DNA from: Mesorhizobium zhangyense | GTDB taxonomy: Bacteria > Pseudomonadota > Alphaproteobacteria > Rhizobiales > Rhizobiaceae | Direction of reading: 5' to 3' | NCBI RefSeq assembly: GCF_011045115.1 | Contig: NZ_JAAKZG010000009.1 | Coordinates: 62,001-126,000, forward strand | Length of the DNA: 64,000 nucleotides | Shown: positions 59,425 through 64,000 of the stretch, one piece after another | How positions within the stretch are numbered: position 1 is the first letter of the stretch | Layout: every line of letters begins with the position of its first letter | Program-made: the position numbers and the translations under genes | The notes under the pieces: generated by a model | The model's input: only the letters and a program-made list of their open reading frames with translations | Databases searched by the model: none | Told to the model about the DNA's origin: nothing

Positions 59425-60446
59425 TGGAACAGGTTGGTTTCCTCTCCGCCATGCCGATCAACGAGATCGTCTTCTTCATCAACAAGGTGGTCGTCGCCGG
59501 GCTTATCATCGGCTCGGTCTATGCGCTTGGCGCGGTAGGCTTGACGCTGGTCTGGGGCATATTGCGCTTCGCCAACTTCGCCCATGGCGACCTGATGACC
59601 CTCGGCGCCTTCATCGCCTTCGTGCTGACCATGGTGATGCCGGGTCTCGGCGCAGCAGTTGGCCTGCCGACGGCCTTCGTCGTCATGCCGATCGCCATGG
59701 CGATCACCGCGCTGATAACCATCGGCCTCGACAAGGCCTTTTATCAGCCGCTACGCAAGACCAATCCCAAGCCGATCACGCTGGTCATCGCTTCCTTCGG
59801 CGTGATGCTGATGCTGCAGGGGCTGATCCGCCTGATCTGGGGCACCGCGCCGCGCAACATGTATGTCACGCCAAAGGAAATCTACCGCATTCCCTTTGCC
59901 GGCAAGGACATCATCATCACCGAGCCGCAGCTTCTGCTGATCGTCGTCACGGTCGTCGCCATCGTTGCCTTGCATCTGTTCCTGACGCGCTCGCGCACCG
60001 GCAAGGCCATGCGCGCCATGTCCGACAATGCCGATCTCGCCCGCATTTCCGGTATCAGCACGGACAAGGTCGTGCGCACGACCTGGATCATCGCCGGAAG
60101 CCTTGCCGCTGCTGCCGGCACGCTTCTGGCCATGGATGTCAGCCTGAAGCCTGATCTCAGCTTCAACATCCTGATCCCGATCGTGGCGGCGATGATCGTC
60201 GGCGGCATCGGCCAGCCTTACGGTGCGATCAGCGGCGGGCTGCTGGTCGGCTTCACCGAGACGGTGGCAGTGTTCAACTGGTCGATCCTGCTGCGGCCGC
60301 TGAAACCGCATCTGCCGGACTGGATCGAACTCCCGGCAAGCATCGCCTTCGTGCCGACCGAGTACAAGATCGTCGTGCCCTTCGTCATACTCGTCGCGGT
60401 GCTGATCTGGCGGCCGAACGGCATCTTCAAGGGAAAGGTGCTGTGA
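59424..60446 (+). CDS. livH: Branched-chain-type ABC transporter permease LivH
   Basis: A 340-residue permease with about eight helices. The GSVYALGAVGLTLVWGILRFANFAHGDLMTLGAF stretch and GGIGQPYGAISGGLLVG are LivH marks. It contains an extra C-terminal portion (about residues 280-340) with a hydrophilic loop and one more helix. The ATG shares a base with the livF stop; the livM ATG overlaps the stop of this gene. Confidence 0.92.
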   Translation: MEQVGFLSAMPINEIVFFINKVVVAGLIIGSVYALGAVGLTLVWGILRFANFAHGDLMTLGAFIAFVLTMVMPGLGAAVGLPTAFVVMPIAMAITALITIGLDKAFYQPLRKTNPKPITLVIASFGVMLMLQGLIRLIWGTAPRNMYVTPKEIYRIPFAGKDIIITEPQLLLIVVTVVAIVALHLFLTRSRTGKAMRAMSDNADLARISGISTDKVVRTTWIIAGSLAAAAGTLLAMDVSLKPDLSFNILIPIVAAMIVGGIGQPYGAISGGLLVGFTETVAVFNWSILLRPLKPHLPDWIELPASIAFVPTEYKIVVPFVILVAVLIWRPNGIFKGKVL

Positions 60447-61714
60447 TGAAGTCGATCGATCTGCGCACCATCACCCTGCTGGGCGGCCTTGCCGTCATCG
60501 TCGCGCTCGTCTTCATCTGGCAGGGCAACGCCTATGGCCTGCGCATGCTGGTCGAGGCGAGCTGCCTGGCGATCGTCGCCCTCGGCCTCAACATCCAGTG
60601 GGGCTATGCCGGCCTGTTCAACGCCGGCGTCATGGGCTTCATCGCTATCGCTGCTTTCGGCACGATGCTGATTTCCTATCCGCTCAATCCGGTTTTCTGG
60701 CAGTCGGAAGGGCCGGGCCTTCTCGGGCGCATGGGGCTCATCATCATTATCGGCGGGGCCATCACCCTCCTGCTCAGCCGCTCGAACCGCTATGGCGTGC
60801 CGAAGAAGCTGCGCACGGTGCTGACGATCATCGCCGCCGCCACAACCTATCTGATGGCTGAAAGCGCGCTGGCACCGGCCGCCGCGATCATCGAGCAGAA
60901 TTCCGGTTTCGTCGGCGGCTTTGGTCTGCCGGTGTGGCTGGGATGGCTGGTCGGCGGGCTGTTCGCCGCCGTGCTTGCATGGTTCATCGGCCGCATCACG
61001 CTCGGGCTGCGTTCCGACTATCTGGCGATCGCCACGCTCGGCATCGCCGAGATCGTCAGGGCCTTCCTGAAGAACGCCGACTGGCTGACCCGTGGCACGC
61101 TCACTGTTTCGCCGCTGCCGTCGCCTGTGCCGACCGCAACCGAGATCGGCTTCATCGCCGCGCGTTCGGCCTATCTCTGCGTCACGGCTGCGATGATCGT
61201 CGTCATCTTCGTGCTGCTGCAGCGCGGCTGGGCCTCGCCATGGGGCCGCATGATGCGCGCCATCCGCGACAACGAACTCGCTGCCGAGGCAGTCGGCAAG
61301 GACGTCAACCGGCGCAGGCTGGAGATGTTCGTGCTCGGTAATTTCATCGTCGGCATCGGCGGTGCGGCCCTAGTCACCTTCGGCGGCATCTTCGATCCGA
61401 GCGGATTCTCGCCCATCAACCACACCTTCCTGGTGCTGATCATGGTCGTGCTCGGCGGGTCGGGAAACAATCTCGGCGCGATCTTCGGCGCACTTCTGGT
61501 CTACATCATTTGGACTATGTCGGAGCCGGCGGCGCTTTTCCTGTTCCAGCATGGCGCGAACCTGATCCAGCAACTGTTCGATATCGCGCCGCCTGCCGAC
61601 CTGCCGACGCGAGCGCTGCAGATGCGGGTTTTCGTCATCGGACTGACGATCATTCTGGTGCTGCGTTTCGCGCCAAAAGGGCTTCTCCCCGAAAAAGTCA
61701 CAAAATACGAGTGA
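60446..61714 (+). CDS. livM: Branched-chain-type ABC transporter permease LivM
   Basis: A 422-residue permease, longer than many LivM proteins, with about ten hydrophobic helices. LGLNIQWGYAGLFNAGVMGFIAIAAFGT, the LRSDYLAIATLGIAEIVR helix and GGSGNNLGAIFGALLV are typical. It ends the transporter run. An in-frame GTG directly before the ATG is possible but the ATG overlaps the livH stop as in the other joins. Confidence 0.92.
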   Translation: MKSIDLRTITLLGGLAVIVALVFIWQGNAYGLRMLVEASCLAIVALGLNIQWGYAGLFNAGVMGFIAIAAFGTMLISYPLNPVFWQSEGPGLLGRMGLIIIIGGAITLLLSRSNRYGVPKKLRTVLTIIAAATTYLMAESALAPAAAIIEQNSGFVGGFGLPVWLGWLVGGLFAAVLAWFIGRITLGLRSDYLAIATLGIAEIVRAFLKNADWLTRGTLTVSPLPSPVPTATEIGFIAARSAYLCVTAAMIVVIFVLLQRGWASPWGRMMRAIRDNELAAEAVGKDVNRRRLEMFVLGNFIVGIGGAALVTFGGIFDPSGFSPINHTFLVLIMVVLGGSGNNLGAIFGALLVYIIWTMSEPAALFLFQHGANLIQQLFDIAPPADLPTRALQMRVFVIGLTIILVLRFAPKGLLPEKVTKYE

Positions 61715-61756
61715 GTGCTGGCGGGCCGGACCCGCACGCACCGAATTTCCGGATTG

Positions 61757-61778
61757 GCAGCGCCGCATATGGCGCTGC
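61757..61778 (+). terminator. Hairpin after livM
   Basis: GCAGCGCC (61757-61764), loop GCATAT, GGCGCTGC (61771-61778), a perfect 8-bp stem 42 bp after the livM stop and without a U-run. It may end or stabilise the transporter transcript. Confidence 0.4.
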
Positions 61779-61828
61779 GGCGCGCGGCGTTTGACGACAT
61801 TTGATCGTTTCGCAAAGGCGTGCCTGCC

Positions 61829-63793
61829 GTGGCCATCACCTCCGTAACCACCTCCCACCACAATCGTACTCTGTCTGATCTCTGGAATACGCTGCCGATG
61901 CTCTATGGCGTCTCGGCTTTCGCGATCTTTCTCGCGACAAGGCTGGCTTTGACCGTCTTCACCGGCTTTGACAATGTGCCGGTGTCGTCCTGGCCCTACA
62001 TCTTCCTGCGCGGCCTGTGGTTCGACCTGGCGACGCTTGGCTTTATCCTCATACCGTTCCTGTTTGCCGCAGCCGTTACGCCGGAGAAATGGCGGCATAC
62101 CCGCTTTCACACCTATCTCGGGCGCTTCGTTGCATGGTTGCTGATAGCCGTGCTTCTGTTCACCGCGATCGGTGAGTTCTTCTTCTGGCTGGAATTCTCC
62201 AATCGCTTCAACTTCATCGCGCTGGATTATTTGATCTACACGCAGGAAGTGATCGGAAACATCCAGCAATCCTATCCGGTCAAGACCTTGGTGGCCGCCA
62301 TCGGCCTGCTTGCCGCCGGCGCTGTCTGGCTGATGCGCGGCTGGTTTCTAGAGATTGAAGCGAGCACTTACAGCAAAACAACCCGCATTGTCCTCGTTGC
62401 TCTTCTCGTCCTTTGGCCGCTTGCCGCCTACACCTTCGTCGATCTCGACCAGATGTATGTCTCGGCCAACAACTACGCCAACGAACTGTCCGGCAACGGG
62501 CTTTTCAGCCTGGTCGCAGCGTTTCGCCGCAATGAGCTCGATTACGACCGCTTCTATGCGACGATCCCGGATGGTCAGGCGAAGACGATCCTCAGGGATC
62601 TCGGCGTGAAGAAATCAGGCCCGGCGTCGGAAGCGGCCGTTGCCAACGATGCCTCGGGACCCATGCCCGACTTCCTGCTGCGGCGTCCGAAGAACATCGT
62701 CATGATCACCGTCGAGAGCCTTTCGGGCGAGTTTGTCGGCGCGCTTGGCGACAAGCGCGGTTGGACGCCCAATCTGGACCGCATTGCCGGTCAGGGGCTG
62801 CTTTTCGACCGCATGTTCGCCACCGGCACGCGCACCGTGCGCGGCCTCGAAGCGACGACGCTCGGCACGCCGCCAGTGCCGGGGCAGGCGATCGTGCGCC
62901 GTCCCAACAACGCGCATCTGACGACGGTCGGCGGCATTCTCGCCCATGACGGCTATGCTTCCACCTTCGCCTATGGCGGCTACAGCTATTTCGACAACAT
63001 GGCCGCCTATTACTCCGGCAATGACTATGCCGTCTTCGACCGCACCGAATTTCCGGCCGAGAGTATTCCGGCGGCCAATGTCTGGGGCGTCGCCGACGAG
63101 GCGCTGTTCTCCAATGTCGACGCGATGCTGTCGAAGCCTGAGGCGGCCGACAAGCCGTTCTTCGTGCAGATCATGACAACCACCAACCATCGGCCCTATA
63201 CCTATCCGGACGGGCGCATCGACGTGCCGTCGCCGGGCGGGCATGAAGGCGGCGTCAAATATACCGACTACGCCATTGGCCGCTTTATCGACGAGGCGTC
63301 GAAAAAGCCGTGGTTCAAGGACACGATGTTCGTCATCATCGCCGACCATTGCGCTTCGGTGGCCGGCAAGGTCGAACTGCCGGTCGAGAGCTATCATATC
63401 CCGATGATCTTCTACGGCCCCGGAATCGTGAAGCCCGGTCATTTCACCGACAATATCAGCCAGCTCGACGTGCCGCCGACCCTACTCGACGTGCTCGGCA
63501 AGCCGGGCGAATCCTACTTCTACGGCCGCTCGGCGCGTGAGTTGAAAGCCGATCCGCAGGGCGTGTTCATCAGCAACTATCAATCTCTGGGCTACTACAA
63601 GAACAACAAGCTGACGGTGCTCAAGCCGGGAAAGGTCGTCGAGAGCTTTACGGTCGACCCGATCACCTTCGAGACGACGCCGGGGCCGGTCGACGCGACG
63701 CTGGAAAGGGAAGCCATCGCCTATTATCAAACGGCTTCGCACGCCTTCAAGACGGGCGAGCTGACGGCGCCGTGGTACGCCAAGTCCAACTGA
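61829..63793 (+). CDS. LtaS/MdoB-like membrane sulfatase-family transferase
   Basis: A 654-residue inner-membrane protein with about five helices (residues 25-205) and a periplasmic alkaline-phosphatase-fold domain. The likely nucleophile is the Thr in FATGTRTVRGLEATTLG; metal-binding parts are IVMITVESLSGEF and VIIADHCASV. Family members transfer phosphoglycerol or phosphoethanolamine onto envelope glycans or lipids (LtaS, MdoB). As ndvAB lie 15 kb upstream, a role in decorating cyclic glucan is possible but only a suggestion. The start is unclear: a GTG at 61829 (AAAGG ten bases before) or another GTG at 61820. Confidence 0.8.
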   Translation: MAITSVTTSHHNRTLSDLWNTLPMLYGVSAFAIFLATRLALTVFTGFDNVPVSSWPYIFLRGLWFDLATLGFILIPFLFAAAVTPEKWRHTRFHTYLGRFVAWLLIAVLLFTAIGEFFFWLEFSNRFNFIALDYLIYTQEVIGNIQQSYPVKTLVAAIGLLAAGAVWLMRGWFLEIEASTYSKTTRIVLVALLVLWPLAAYTFVDLDQMYVSANNYANELSGNGLFSLVAAFRRNELDYDRFYATIPDGQAKTILRDLGVKKSGPASEAAVANDASGPMPDFLLRRPKNIVMITVESLSGEFVGALGDKRGWTPNLDRIAGQGLLFDRMFATGTRTVRGLEATTLGTPPVPGQAIVRRPNNAHLTTVGGILAHDGYASTFAYGGYSYFDNMAAYYSGNDYAVFDRTEFPAESIPAANVWGVADEALFSNVDAMLSKPEAADKPFFVQIMTTTNHRPYTYPDGRIDVPSPGGHEGGVKYTDYAIGRFIDEASKKPWFKDTMFVIIADHCASVAGKVELPVESYHIPMIFYGPGIVKPGHFTDNISQLDVPPTLLDVLGKPGESYFYGRSARELKADPQGVFISNYQSLGYYKNNKLTVLKPGKVVESFTVDPITFETTPGPVDATLEREAIAYYQTASHAFKTGELTAPWYAKSN

Positions 63794-63820
63794 CGCGCGC
63801 CTCGATCGTCGCATGAAACG

Positions 63821-63853
63821 AAGGCCGGAAGACGCATTCTTCCGGCCTTTTTC
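63821..63853 (+). terminator. Rho-independent terminator
   Basis: AAGGCCGGAAGA (63821-63832), loop CGCAT, TCTTCCGGCCTT (63838-63849) followed by TTT: a perfect 12-bp stem with a T-run, 28 bp after the sulfatase stop. A textbook terminator. Confidence 0.9.
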
Positions 63854-63948
63854 CATTCTGGCGCAAAGCTCGGGAAATTGCAGACATTTATTGATTGCCC
63901 GCTGTCGGCTATTGGTTTGCCCATTCGTCTTTAGGGAAGGAGACCCCA

Positions 63949-64000
63949 ATGCAATATGCCATCCTGTGCTACAATTCCGAAGATGTCGTCGGTTCCTGGA
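63949..64000 (+). CDS. YciI-like (DGPF domain) protein, partial
   Basis: The window ends in this gene. The first 17 residues are MQYAILCYNSEDVVGSW, typical of YCII-related (DGPF-domain) proteins, small ferredoxin-fold proteins often found with sigma factors of the ECF41/42 sort. GGGAAGGAGA lies close before the ATG. The rest lies outside the window. Confidence 0.6.
   Translation, partial: MQYAILCYNSEDVVGSW

Overview
The window looks like a chromosomal segment from an alphaproteobacterium of the order Rhizobiales, most like Mesorhizobium and its relatives. Grounds are the high GC content, the ndvB/ndvA pair for cyclic beta-1,2-glucan, an AztABCD-type zinc uptake locus, MarR/Lrp/MocR-regulated catabolic operons and palindromic intergenic repeats of a rhizobial style. 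The species call is inference. I saw no rRNA or tRNA gene, CRISPR array, transposase or phage gene. About 48 protein genes fill most of the sequence, with very short gaps.

Layout. 0.1-7.5 kb: mutL, an MttB-family methyltransferase, a small exported protein, queF, a stachydrine-demethylase-like flavoprotein and a DUF2270 membrane protein. 7.5-13.4 kb: a small operon with a probably frameshifted membrane gene, divergent from a MarR regulator; a MocR regulator divergent from an EamA exporter; a GGDEF-EAL protein. 13.4-19.8 kb: gcdH, an enolase-superfamily enzyme, a 2-oxoglutarate/Fe(II) oxygenase, and kbl-tdh for threonine breakdown. 19.8-26.3 kb: tyrosine/homogentisate catabolism (MarR regulator, hmgA, an MBL-fold protein, a fumarylacetoacetate hydrolase, a DinB protein, hppD, an Lrp regulator). 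26.5-29.8 kb: a fadB-fadA type beta-oxidation pair. 30-35.4 kb: zinc uptake (aztABC, aztD, a CobW GTPase) with two matching Zur-like boxes. 35.6-47.7 kb: a RidA protein, the 2850-residue cyclic glucan synthase ndvB, its exporter ndvA and a lone ccmC. 47.7-61.7 kb: a stand-alone RAM-domain protein, a formamidase-like hydrolase, then a long run for 2-aminobenzoyl-CoA (anthranilate) breakdown with a branched-chain-type ABC transporter. 61.8-64 kb: an LtaS-like membrane sulfatase and the start of a YciI-like gene.

How the genes work together. Much of the window degrades amino acids: threonine (kbl-tdh), tyrosine (hppD, hmgA, fah), probably tryptophan through kynurenine and anthranilate (hydrolase plus anthraniloyl-CoA operon), glutaryl-CoA (gcdH), and perhaps methylated prolines or other betaines (StcD-like and MttB-like enzymes, enolase-superfamily enzyme). 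The most interesting non-coding signal is a tandem pair of 14-bp palindromes (TTTCAAGCTTGAAA type) before the anthraniloyl-CoA operon. A 13-of-14 match to it lies just upstream of gcdH, 35 kb away, which suggests one MarR-type regulon. A second signal is a 14-mer shared by the aztA and aztD promoter regions.
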